Source: Girardinichthys multiradiatus
Lineage: Eukaryota; Chordata; Actinopteri; Cyprinodontiformes; Goodeidae
Reading direction: 5' to 3'
Assembly: GCF_021462225.1 (NCBI RefSeq)
Contig: NC_061817.1
Location: 8,157,327-8,221,326, forward strand
Length of the DNA: 64,000 nt
Translations under genes and position numbers: made by a program
Shown here: piece by piece, positions 53,870 through 64,000 of the stretch
Position numbering within the stretch: position 1 is the stretch's first letter
Layout: every line of letters begins with the position of its first letter
The notes under the pieces: model-generated
The model's input: only the letters and a program-made list of their open reading frames with translations
What the model was told of the DNA's origin: nothing
Database searches by the model: none

Positions 53870-54130
53870 TAAACAGTGGATGTGTATTGTCAGACAATGC
53901 TCCAGACTTATAGCCAGGGAAGTGCCATTTTCCTCTTAATTACTTTGTGAGTACAGTTGGTGTGAAGACTGTCTGAGACAATGCACACCTGTGGATGTGT
54001 ATTGTCAGACAATGCTCCAGACTTATAGCCATGAAAGTGCCATTTTCCTCTTGATTACTTTTGACTACAGTTGGTGTGAAGACTGTCTGAGACAATACAC
54101 ACGTTGTCTGCTTTAATTCAATAAACAGTG
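53870..54130. repeat. Two tandem units of about 120 bp with internal inverted repeat
   Basis: Each unit carries GTGTATTGTCAGACAATGC at one end and GACTGTCTGAGACAAT at the other, which are nearly complementary, so each can form a long-stemmed hairpin. Between them is GCTCCAGACTTATAGCC. It lies between the spliced gene and the right terminal repeat of C and is absent from A and B. Confidence 0.75.
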
Positions 54131-54450
54131 ACATGTCTGAGGATTTTATAACCTTTATTTTTTATTTTTTCAGTTTCTTGTTACGTTTTACATAGACATA
54201 CTGGTTACAACCTCTGGCTCCCACGTGGAATGAGGAGAAAACTGTTTTCTCTAAATCATCAAGATCTCTAAGATGAAAAAAAAGAAAAGCTTAAGGTAAG
54301 TAAAATGATCATCCATTTTACCAAATGGAGTCTCTCATGATTCCAAACAAAGTCTTTTAGTTGTAGAATCCATTTCTAATTTGGAAACAGGATGCTGAGC
54401 ACTCATACCATTTTTTTTTTCAGTTCATTGGTTTCTCTGTTTTAGATCAT

Positions 54451-54920
54451 CTCTACAACAGAAGCCAATTCATCCTTCTTTTCTAAATAGCATCTAAATA
54501 ACCCCCTGTGTTAAAACAAAATGAATTTACAATCTGTCAGGTTCTCTCTTCTTATCAGAATTTCGTGTGATGTGCCTGCATTAAATTGAGTGACCTTTTA
54601 AAGTGGAGAAACTACATGTTTTGTTTTTAGATGTAAAAAACATCTAAAAAACATACAATTAGAAAGATTCGCTTCCTTGTAATGACAACTTCCGGTTAAT
54701 GACAACATCCGATTAATGATGATATCCGGCTAATGACAACATCCGATTAATGATGATATCCAGCTAATGACAACGTCCGATTAATGATGATATCCGGTTA
54801 CGTCACAGGAAGCCCCAGCCACCGGAAGTCCCGCCCTAGGATGTCCCCGCCACCGGAAGTCCCGCCCACCTGTCAACATTTTCACACCTCGTTTGATTGA
54901 AGGATGTCCTTTATGTCTCT
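54451..54920 (-). repeat. Right terminal inverted repeat of element C
   Basis: 470 bp, inverse of 42869-43336; ends TTATGTCTCT before AAGGGG. Confidence 0.92.
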
Positions 54921-54926
54921 AAGGGG
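54921..54926. repeat. Target-site duplication of Polinton C, right copy (AAGGGG)
   Basis: Matches 42863-42868. LINE coding sequence is continuous across the two sides. Confidence 0.9.
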
Positions 54927-55912
54927 GCTGCAGTGTCTAATGCATCACACAATGATGAAGAAACACTATGAACAAAATAATCAATTTGTGAAGGGGCAGA
55001 AACAGAATTATTGCCCTCCACTGTGCTTTTCAGTGATAATGAGGAAATTAAAAGTGGAACAGATTCTTTAAAGGTTGTTACAGCATCGCCTGATAATGAT
55101 CTACTATAATGACATTTCATTTCAGGTGTGGAGTACTCGGTTAAATTAAACTCAAAGGTTATTAAGAAATGGTCAGACAGGACAGGGTTATGAGAGAATA
55201 TTGTTATGTCTTTACACTCAATGCCATATGTCAGCACTAGGTCCAGAGAATGAAGACAAAGGTGGGTAGGTTTGTTAATGTTTTGATCAAAGCCAATTGA
55301 GTCTAAGATAGCATTAAACGCTATATTTAGGCTATCACTTTCAGTGTCAACATGAATGTTAAAATCCCTCACTATAATAACCTTATCTGTATTTAACACT
55401 AAATCAGATAAAAGGTCTGAAAACTGATCTAGAAATTGAGAGTAAGGGCCTGGTGGATGGTACAAAACAACAAACAGAAGAGGTTTTAGTGCTTTGCAAT
55501 TTGGATGAGGAAAACTAAGGATTAAATATTCAAAAGAGTTGTAGCTATTGATTGGTCTGGGGCTAATCAATAAATCAGACTGAAAGATGGTTGCTACTCC
55601 TCCTCCTCGCCCAGTAATTCGAGGAATGTGAAAATTTAAATAATTAGTACGAGTTGACTCATTTATAGTAACATAATCCTCTTGCTGCTGCCAGGTTTCT
55701 GTGAGGCAAAGTAAATCAAGCTGATTGTCACAAATCAGGTCACTAACTACCAATGTCTTTGAAGAGAGAGATCTTATGTTCAGTAAGGCACATTTAATTG
55801 TTTTATTTTTCTTTTCGGTCTGAGTTGTGTTTATTTTTATTAGATTTTCCTGATTTCCTCCTTTTAGATGATTTCTATTATATCTATTCAATTTTGGCCA
55901 TGGGCGAGACAC
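54927..55912 (-). pseudogene. LINE ORF2, endonuclease domain
   Basis: Apurinic-type endonuclease: [48 protein letters not shown]. The Asp of VRDFNIH and the final SDH motif are present. The frame is open for 333 codons and is cut at the C junction just after DTAAPL. Confidence 0.85.
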
Positions 55913-56005
55913 TGTCTTAATAGGGTAATGGGTGGGTAGCAGTACAGAAGATGCAGAGAGAAGTGTTAAACTACGACCCTGCTTCCTGGTCTGAACCCTG
56001 GGTTG

Positions 56006-56772
56006 TCAGAGTTTTGGAGAACTAATAAATTCGGCCAGATTCCTAGAAAGAAGAGCAGCTCCATCCAAAGTGGGATGGATGCCGTCTCTCCGGATCAGAC
56101 CAGGTTTTCCCCAAAATGTTCGCCAGTTATCAATGTAACCCACATTGTTTTCTGGACACCACCTAGACAGCCAGTGGTTGAATGACAGCATGCGGCTAAA
56201 CATGCCGATCGGGGAGGGGACCAGAGAAAATTACGGAGTCCGACATTGTTTTGGCAAACTTACACACCGAAGCAACACTAACTTTGGTGACCTCCGATTG
56301 ACGTAAGCGGGTGTCATTACATAACATTCTTACTGTATTTACGCTTATCCTTAGCCAGCAGTTTCAAGTAGGATTTGATGTCGCCCGTTCTGGCCCCTGG
56401 CAGACATTTGACTATGGTCGCTGGTGTATCTAGTGCCACGTTTCTGACTATGGAGCTGCCAATTACCAGAGTTGGCTTCTCAGCGGGTGTGTCACTGAGC
56501 GGGGAAAATCTGTTAGAAACGCAGACGGGTTGGTGGTGACCTGTTGGCTGGGATCTAGGACTATACTTTCTATGTACTGTCACCCAGCCGGCCTGAAGCC
56601 CCGGCTGCGCGGGCTCTGCTGGAGGACTGCTACGGGGAGCTACCCTCGGTGGTTCCGCGCTGGCTAAGGGGCCTCGGCTATCTGCTGGTTTTTCAACAGT
56701 GCGGAGCCGGGCCTCCAATTCCGACACCCTCGCCTCCAAAAATGCTACATTTATTACACGTCCCATTACCAC
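56006..56772 (-). pseudogene. LINE ORF1 with SGNH-esterase-like domain
   Basis: 56772-56317 has a coiled-coil start ([18 protein letters not shown]), a Pro-rich linker and [11 protein letters not shown], the catalytic Ser block of SGNH esterases, then LPGARTGDI. 56203-56006 in another frame has [19 protein letters not shown], the Asp-x-x-His block. Such an esterase in ORF1 is characteristic of CR1/L2-clade LINEs. It is split by at least one frameshift. Confidence 0.75.
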
Positions 56773-57128
56773 TAAAGGAGGCAGAGGAGTAACTGAACAT
56801 CTGACACAGAGAGCAGGAGAGAGGAGAAGACTCAGAGAGAGAAACAGTAGAACGGGTAGCCATGGTGGAGCTAACGCTAAGCTAGCGACCCCTTACCACT
56901 ACTAGAAAAACCGTGTAAACACAGAGAGTCCCCAAACGTTAAAAGTAGCAACAGAAAGTAAGTGTTTTAACGTGCTTATGTATTAGAACAAGTAAGAGAT
57001 ATCACAGTAGAGAGAAATCAGATCAAACGAGAGAGCTTCACACCCCAAACAATTCACCAACAGCGAAAACAGTAAGTGACGTTACCCAGAGCAACAGAGC
57101 ATCCAATCAGTCCAGTTGCAGCACTTCA

Positions 57129-57878
57129 CATTTGATGCAGCATCATACTTAGAATGTAATGTTTTTTTGTGTGTGTTAAAGCAGAGAGACTGATAATTAT
57201 TTTGTACTGGGCAGGTCTAACAGAGAGTTTGTTGGAAATGTGAAGAAACTGAAAGCTTTAGAGCTAGGGCATTTCAGTGATAACTAGGCTAAAAATGTGT
57301 TATTATTAATATTTTCTTCTAAAATTCACCATGGAATCTGATGTCTGACAAAAAAGAAAATATATTTAGAATATCCTTAACTCTTTAGAATGAATGACTT
57401 TGTAAAATGTGAGTTTTTGACAGTTTAATCTTATGGATCGTTGAATATGGCAATATTGTAGTGGGTTTAAAGTAACTGAAGGAATTACATAATATTACTT
57501 TATACTTTTTTTATTTATTTAGTATTTCTCTTACACAAAGCATTTATGACTTACCCTGAGACCAAACTGAATATGTTTTTTCTTTGCCTGTGCAATTACT
57601 CTGGTAAAATAAAGTGACTGTCAAACCGATGTAACTTATTTTCAGGAGGAAAATAACAAATGCAAGAAATTCACTTTAGTCTCTTTCCTTCCCCCTTCTG
57701 ATGTTCAGTCCAAACTTCACTAATGCACCTTTTCCATGCCGGCTCCACTCCCCTCAGCCTGCTTTGCGATCATTTCCATTACTGGCATTTCCTGCCTTTA
57801 TTGATATCTGCTTGGCATCAGGTCCCATTGGGGCTGAGGAGGACCGAAATGTGATGTGAACAGATTGCTGTTCACTGA
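57129..57878. other. Non-coding stretch
   Basis: AT-rich, nothing recognised. Confidence 0.5.
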
Positions 57879-58061
57879 TTGGCCATTTTGAGCGGTCAAC
57901 AATATGAGTCTGGCTGCAATATTCAGTGGCAGCTCGATACAGCGAGGGGAAATGAGAAGGTGTTCGCCAAGGTAGGGGAGAGAATATCAAGCCAAGAATT
58001 TGACCGCACATCACGGCTGTGCTGTGAAAAGTTCCAAAAACTCAAAACAAATGGACCATAA
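57879..58061 (+). pseudogene. Possible Myb/SANT-like DNA-binding domain remnant
   Basis: The frame reads NEKVFAKVGERISSQEFDRTSRLCCEKFQKLK, close to the second half of Myb/SANT-like domains (RNE-VF, then RT-x-x-QC-x-x-K-x-x-KLK) found in Harbinger transposon accessory proteins and host relatives. Isolated and short; no transposase nearby. It could be a relic of a Harbinger element or of a host gene. Confidence 0.4.
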
Positions 58062-61000
58062 TGGCTAGATTGGGTCAAACTGAAAGCCGTGTTGATGGTT
58101 TGAAGTCATGGAAACAAATTATGGCTATCATTCCACATGTTGTGGACGGGAGGGTGGACTGGACTCCGCAACCTAACTGTTTTAAGAGAACATGATGTAC
58201 AACAAAGTGCAACGAGTGTTGATTTCAATTTGCACAACACATGTTGCTGACAACAGGTTTGGAGCTGAGTAGAGCAAGGTCGAACCTAGTGGACCCATGT
58301 GCAGCTGGAACAGTTAATGGAAAAGAGGCATAAATTACCACAATCACCACATCTGGATGCTTAAATACACCGCATCTGCCATATGTGTTGAGCAACTAAA
58401 CAGGTGTAGCTAATAAAGTGAGCAATAAATACATAGTAACTGGGATACAGACACATAGGTGAAAATAGATTATTAACTTAACAAAAAAAGGTCACTTACA
58501 TTGTGCTGAAATAATAGTGTTCTGTCCAGAGAGGTGGAGATGTAATGTTAGGGTATCCAACACTGTGACCATTTCTCCAACTACACATAATGTTTCATTT
58601 AAAATATTCTCCACATGAAAAAGCCAAAAAGACTACATGGAGCCTTCTCCTTCCTCCTACTCTGTCACTGTAGTTTTTGTCCATCTCAATCTCACAAAAT
58701 TGAATGCCATTCTTTTCTTTATATATCTCTTTTTCTGTCATCACCTCACCCCCCCACCCCCCACCCCCCCCACCCCCTCCCTCTTCTCCTTTACCATTTC
58801 AGCCTTTGCCTGAGCATTTGTGTTGAAATTGCTGTCAGAAGCCATCTCAAAATGAAACATGACACAAATGTAAAACATTGTAGAAGGGAAGGGGGGGAAT
58901 TAGAGGAAAATAAAACACAAGAAGGTATAAGAAAAACAGCAGCGATTAAAGGAAAAGCATGGGGGGGTCACGCTGCCTTGAGCTGAGTTTATTCTAGTTA
59001 TTTTCCCCTTTTCATTTTTCTTCTTGTAGCCCCCCCCCCCCCCCGTTATTATTTTAGTAGAGCAAGCAATTTCACTGCAGTTTGGAGAGAGACTCATCAC
59101 TTCACCCTGCAGCGAAAAATGCAGATGGCAAGATGCTCCAATCTTCTCATCCCCAACCCCCTATACTAAACACTCCATCTCATTTTTACTTTTTCTCCAT
59201 CGCTAATAATTATTGAGGATTAACAAAAATATGAAATTAATTCGGAAAATAAGAAAAGACAAAGGAGAGAGCAAAGGAAAGATATTGTGACAAAGAAATT
59301 AAGTTGGTTTTTAGCTGTTACTCATCTCAGTTATAAAGATTAATGTATCTGATGGACTTGGCCTGCAAATATGTGCTGTGGAACAAAAAGTGTATTTGTC
59401 AAACAATTATACAACATATATACACGTTATATTAGCATTTTTGCTGTCAGTTAGATGCCAAATTAAGTAGATTTGAATATAGCAAGAAAACAAAAGACTT
59501 GAATTTAGGTATTTTACTATGCAAGCTATTGAAATAGGAAATAACTATTCATACACAGGATAGCAGAGCGCTCTGGAGGTTAATTAATTTATTTCCAAAA
59601 TGGACCGTCTCTTAACTTCAGTTTGGAAGAAAAATCAAGCTAATTTCTTCAGTTTCTAGGTTTAAAGTGTCAATTGAAGACTGGCATTTCATATTGGCTT
59701 TTGGTATTGGTAATCAAATTTAATGAGAGGGACTTTTTAACTGTTACTGCAGAGTTTATTTTTAAAAATCAAGTTCACATCTCTTCATTGGGGTTGCCTT
59801 TAAAACTCAAAAGTATGTAGACATGCAAACATTTGCCTTTTTTAACTGATTCCATTTTTTACATATATTTTACAAACTATGGCATTAAACTTTGTATGTT
59901 GTTTTTTTTCTTCTACAAACTGTTGTAGTCACATTTGTATATTTACAGGTATATAAATGTTTGCATGTTTACCAACATAGAAGTCATGCTGACTGTCTCA
60001 AAATAATTAATAATAATTATAATCATCATAATAGTAATAATAAAAATGAAGATTTAAAAACAACTGCAATTCAGCAATGTGATATATTTTATAATCTTTC
60101 TTTATTCTACTATTAGGTGTATTTTATAATTTCCCTAATTTCTAAAGAAAAAAATCTTAATTTTCTTTCTTTTTTTAATTATTCCTTACTTCACTTCATT
60201 GCTGAACTACTTTTGAAAACATGTTCTTGTCTTCCTGCATTTCTCTCTGTGTCTGTAATACTGCCAGTCTGCTGCTGTCTGTCTAACTCCCTAAGGGGCT
60301 ACAGTACAAGTATTTTGTGACGTGAAGCCAGGGTAAAGATGCATCAGACAGAGGCTGCTGTGTGTCACTGCAGCATGCAAACACAAGCTCAGACACAGAG
60401 TTAAGCAAACCCAACCAAGTGCCTCAACATACAGTATATCTTGGTAACTTGTTAAATCCATAAAAATTGCCCACACATGTTTGCATACGTATTCGCATAC
60501 ATATTCAGATTATGGTTGTCTACGTTCCACAAATTGACAGAACATTGTGAGTTCTATATGAAACGTTTTGAAGTGTTGTGGTCAGAATACAACAGGCATG
60601 GATGTTTTTTTTTAATTCGTTACTTGTTATTATTTTTTACCACAGTCCCTTGAGCCAACTTCAGGAGCCATCTTCTCTGCAGGTGCATAGTGAGGAACTT
60701 GGGTCTATTGTTTGAAGTTCAGAAAAAAGAAACATCATCAGAAGAAATAAACTTTTCTCTGAGCTACCGATGTGTCTTCTACAGCAAACCATGACAGCTA
60801 AACTGAATGAAAAATAAAATCATGTGTATGACATAGTTTCATAATTAAATTTTAATTTCAAAAATGTTACATATAAACGTGTTCTGTCGCTAATGAAATT
60901 TCAAAATACATTACATACAGCTTTAACTGTATATATGAGTGTTGCCAGGGGGACCATAAACAACCTGGAAATTAAACTATAAGGGCACAGGAAACGAGAG

Positions 61001-62449
61001 CAATAAACTTAACAAAGACAAATAAAATGCCACGAAAATAACAAATGTAAAAGAACAATGTAGGAATGGGAAATATGGCAAAATTTAGTTTATAAAGAGA
61101 AAAAATAATATTACAAAGCATTTAACCAAGCAACATTGAACAATAACTTTAACAAGAAGACCTGATATTTCATAAATAAATATTTTTTAAATCATTATGG
61201 ATATTTTTAGAGCAACATTTTTGTTTATGTAATGCCTCTTAAACAAAAATATTGCTCTAAAGATATTGCCAAAAAGATTGTGGGGAAGTTTTAAATACTT
61301 TTAATCTTCACCTTCATCTTTATCACAAAAAAAATATTTTACGGAAAAAAAAAGTTTCCTATAAGAAAGATTTTGAAAAGCAAGAAAGCAACTGGCCCTG
61401 TTTTGTATTCTCTTCTTTTCAGTTTAATGGCAAAAGAAGATAAGCTATGCTGGAAATAATAAGGGGCAAGAAATAACATTAATACAAATTAGCTGACTGT
61501 ATGTTAAAAGCTAATTTTACCAAACACACTTACATTCCGGCAAAAAAGCAGAACGGATAGCTAAAATCTGGTGGAAATAGAATAAAAAAAAAACTAAATT
61601 AGTAAATGAAAAAAAAAGACGGGAAGAGAGAAAGCTGTTGATGCGACATTTAGCTCGCACAGCACTGGGTGCGAGATAATTCATGCAAATTTTGCTCTAG
61701 AATAAAATTAACAGTTCAAGAGTAATTGGGGGCTTTTTTTTAAGAATTCAATAATATTGTGAATTTTCTTCACAAATTTCCTTGGCCATAGGCTTGCCCT
61801 GTCATTTTTGCAGATGTTGCATTAAACCTCAAAACTAAATTAGAAAGTACATTAGGACTGAAAGTTAAATGGTCAAACTCGAAGGAACTGGCTCGGGAGG
61901 TGAAAAAATAGTTCATCTATGGTCCACACCAAGTGAAAAACAGTAGAATTCTAAAAAACTGGCCTGTGTTGGCAACAAACTACAGGAGATGGCAGTGAGA
62001 GGAAAAAAAATGTCAAGGGTTCAAAGTGGAACTCAAGAGTTTGTTGAAAGTCTAGAGCTCATTAGTCTAGAGCTCAGTAGTCCCAGACGTCACTAAAGCA
62101 TTAATGCTTTGATCCTCAAGCTGGGTGAAAGGCACAGATTCAAGAAACAATATGATAGTTAACAAAATTGCAGTTCAATGAACATCTTAGAAATTTCATA
62201 GAACCTTCAAGCTCTCTTGCCTCTAGCTGAGAACAATCTGGGGGAGCGAGCAGAGAATTTTATTTTAAAACTGCTACAATCTTTGGGGACTTCAGTACAA
62301 CAGCAGTCACAGCAACTCTGGGCTGCAAAACCATCCATCTGTATGATACAAGCTCTCCAACAATAGTTTGGCATCTTGAAAGCCTACCATCAAAGCCTGC
62401 TGTCCAAGTTAAATTTGGTTGAACTTTAATTATGATGGGCTATGACCAG
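58062..62449. other. Long non-coding stretch
   Basis: Simple-sequence blocks only: C-rich at 58748-58785, poly(C) at about 59031-59044, AAT repeats near 60005-60045. No open frame with a recognisable product, RNA gene or terminal repeat pair that I can support. Confidence 0.5.
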
Positions 62450-62597
62450 GGGTGAAGGTGAGCCGGTACGGTCCGGTACAGCGTACCACTAAAAGATTCT
62501 GCGCCAGTATGCAGTACCGGGAAGAGGGAATAACGGCTGTCTGCTATGAAGCCGTCATCCACGGCTGCAAAAATTCACGAGCACACAAAGAAGATCA

Positions 62598-63228
62598 GGG
62601 CCCTGTCCCATTACCCACACTACACCCTACGCCCCTCTATGAAGTGTGTACTTTGTGCATGTAAGTGCATGTAAGGGTTGAAGTGCGCGGTTTACAAGCG
62701 TGCAAAATTGTAGAATTCGGACAGTAGGGGTTACGTCATCGACTTGTACCTCTGCACCGTAACTGCAACATCAAAAAGCGTGGGAACCAGCGCTGTTTTC
62801 ACAGTCTTGCTGATAAAAAAACATATTTTAAAACTGCAACAAGCAATTGTTTTGAAGAGAAGAAAGTGCAGGAAGCGAAGGAGGCTTATACACCAGACTC
62901 TCGCCACGCCAGTGTTTGTTTGAAAGGTAACTTCAGTGTTATGGCCTACTGACTGCCCTGACTCACTCTGAACCCAGTGATATCTTACAATGTTGAGCCT
63001 GGAAATCCAGTAAAAAAATATATTTGTCGCCTTGCTGTCTAAAGTTTACGTTACGTTGACGGCATCTGCAGCAGTGAATTGTGGGTAATATACTTCGGCG
63101 AAGTCCGCTTAGATGCGGGGCTAAGGACAACGCTGGCAAATTGGGACACACTACGCACTCGAACCCATCAACGGGAACGCGCAATTCAGGGACACAAGGG
63201 TGGAAGTGCGGGTATTGGGACAGGGCCC
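62598..63228. mobile_element. Small terminal-inverted-repeat element (MITE-like)
   Basis: 631 bp with ends GGGCCCTGTCCC and GGGACAGGGCCC. The inverted match extends more weakly inward (CATTACCCACACT versus GTGCGGGTATTG). No transposase. No convincing target duplication can be read, so the superfamily is left open. Confidence 0.6.
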
Positions 63229-64000
63229 ACATCCGCTAAAACACGACTTAATCTGTTTATAAAATAGCTTTTTTTCTCCTCATTCCAAATTGTTTCTGAA
63301 CTGTTCTGCTATGCTGGAGCCTCAATGCTCTTGCTTTGCTTATCTCCCCTTGGAGTTTGTGGCTTTTGTGAACGGCCAGCCTTTAAAACGAGCACCGCTA
63401 CATTTAATGTCTGTCTGCCCGCTGTTAAATACTCCAGTTAAAAGCAAAGGGAGAGTAATTAGTTGTGTTTCATGTTATTTTGCTGAATTACAACAACACA
63501 GTACAGCTCGAAAACATCGCGTATGACCAGAGATTTCACATACACTACATGAGAGCGCATGCCCACTTACCTACGAAACAGAGCAGTTGCCAAGGAGATC
63601 GGTGTGTTCGATTTAATGGACTGGGAGATTTTACACAGGTGGTGCACAGACATAAAAAGCCGCTGCTTGCATTAGGACAGGATGAAATATAAATCACTTA
63701 CCATCAAAATACTTTTAAATAAAAACAGCGAAAACAACCAAATTGTCAAATTTTTAATTGAAATGAAATCAAAACTTGCACAATGCAGAGAACAATAAGT
63801 TATTTGTTCAAAAGAAAAGATGGAAACTGAAGATAAAAAGTTATGCCTCAGAAAATGGTTTATCATTGTTTCATACATGGCATTTCTTTATTCTACATGG
63901 TCAAGTGAATCTGATTTCTGCCTTATACAGACAGCCTACAGTAAAGTAAAATATTTATCCCGGTATTGATTAGTTTGAGTATGAACTTTGCTGAGAGAGA
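63229..64000. other. Non-coding stretch to the window end
   Basis: No supportable gene or repeat. Confidence 0.45.

Larger units (their letters stand above)
42869..54920 (+). mobile_element. Polinton/Maverick element C
   Basis: 12.05 kb with 470-bp terminal inverted repeats, inserted in LINE ORF2. Same gene order as A and B, but with different terminal sequence (starts AGAGACATAAAGG) and divergent arms, so it is a related subfamily. Two large internal deletions: one fuses the Ser/Pro-rich gene to integrase (near 45231), the other (near 48982, about 2.77 kb) removes the end of the protease, the 276-aa gene, the 71-aa gene, the ATPase and the end of the polymerase. Minor capsid and pX-like genes remain open. 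Confidence 0.93.
40184..57117 (-). mobile_element. L2/CR1-type LINE, nearly full length, interrupted by Polinton C
   Basis: Minus-strand element of about 4.9 kb without Polinton C. 5' end near 57117, ORF1 with an esterase-like domain, ORF2 with endonuclease and reverse transcriptase, and a 3' end with ATTCAATTCA repeats and the TTTATTTATATAGCGC motif typical of fish repeats. A second, diverged copy of the 3' motif lies at about 41090-41150. The central RT (fingers to palm) is deleted and several stops are present. Confidence 0.75.

Noticed and set aside
58735..58790. C/T-rich tract at 58.7 kb as a regulatory element or coding proline stretch
   Set aside because: Simple-sequence composition; the open frame through it has no other support.
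60005..60045. AT-rich block as a replication origin
   Set aside because: Only AAT-type simple repeat; no further signal.
62450..62597. GGTGAGCCGGTACGG-containing segment as the end of a hAT or EnSpm element
   Set aside because: It looks repeat-derived, but no matching inverted end or target duplication could be found in the window.

Overview
The window is nuclear DNA of a ray-finned (probably percomorph) fish. It is AT-rich, holds no recognisable host exon, and is filled with fish-type transposons: non-LTR retrotransposons of the L2/CR1 kind, Ty3/gypsy debris, a solo-LTR-like repeat and small terminal-inverted-repeat elements. Its main content is three Polinton/Maverick elements, the virus-like DNA transposons that encode a protein-primed DNA polymerase, a retroviral-type integrase, capsid proteins, a capsid protease and a packaging ATPase.

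Layout. 1-2769 is non-coding apart from a decayed reverse-transcriptase fragment. Polinton A runs 2770-32910 and is bounded by a perfect 6-bp target duplication (TATGCA). Polinton B (14621-30007) is inserted inside A, in the N-terminal part of A's polymerase gene, so A is split into 2770-14620 and 30008-32910. 33.8-35.9 kb holds LINE and gypsy pol fragments, 37.5-40 kb a solo-LTR-like repeat and a Harbinger-like element. From 40184 to 57117 lies a nearly full-length L2/CR1-type LINE (minus strand), broken by Polinton C (42869-54920, 6-bp duplication AAGGGG). 57-64 kb has no gene that I can support, only repeat debris.

Each Polinton has the same plan. Rightward genes are: a protein with PC4-like segments; a Ser/Pro-rich protein; integrase with chromodomain; minor capsid protein; a small basic pX-like protein; major capsid protein; and adenovirus-type protease. 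Leftward genes are: an unknown 276-aa protein; a 71-aa protein with a displaced hydrophobic tail; A32-type packaging ATPase; family B polymerase; and, in the right arm, a spliced gene of up to eight small exons. The two gene blocks converge on a shared poly(A) signal cluster. The parts fit the Polinton cycle: polymerase copies the DNA, integrase inserts it, ATPase, protease and capsid proteins would package it.

All three copies are defective, each in different places. A has a dead integrase and lost polymerase palm sequence. B has an open integrase, ATPase and protease, but broken capsid genes and polymerase. C has lost the end of the protease, the ATPase and the end of the polymerase. A and B also share lesions absent from C, which suggests they were mobilised after part of their gene set was already broken. 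The observations I rate highest are the spliced right-arm gene (exon lengths kept across divergent copies), the exact nesting, the shared lesions, a B/C conversion-like tract, and the promoter-like terminal repeats.
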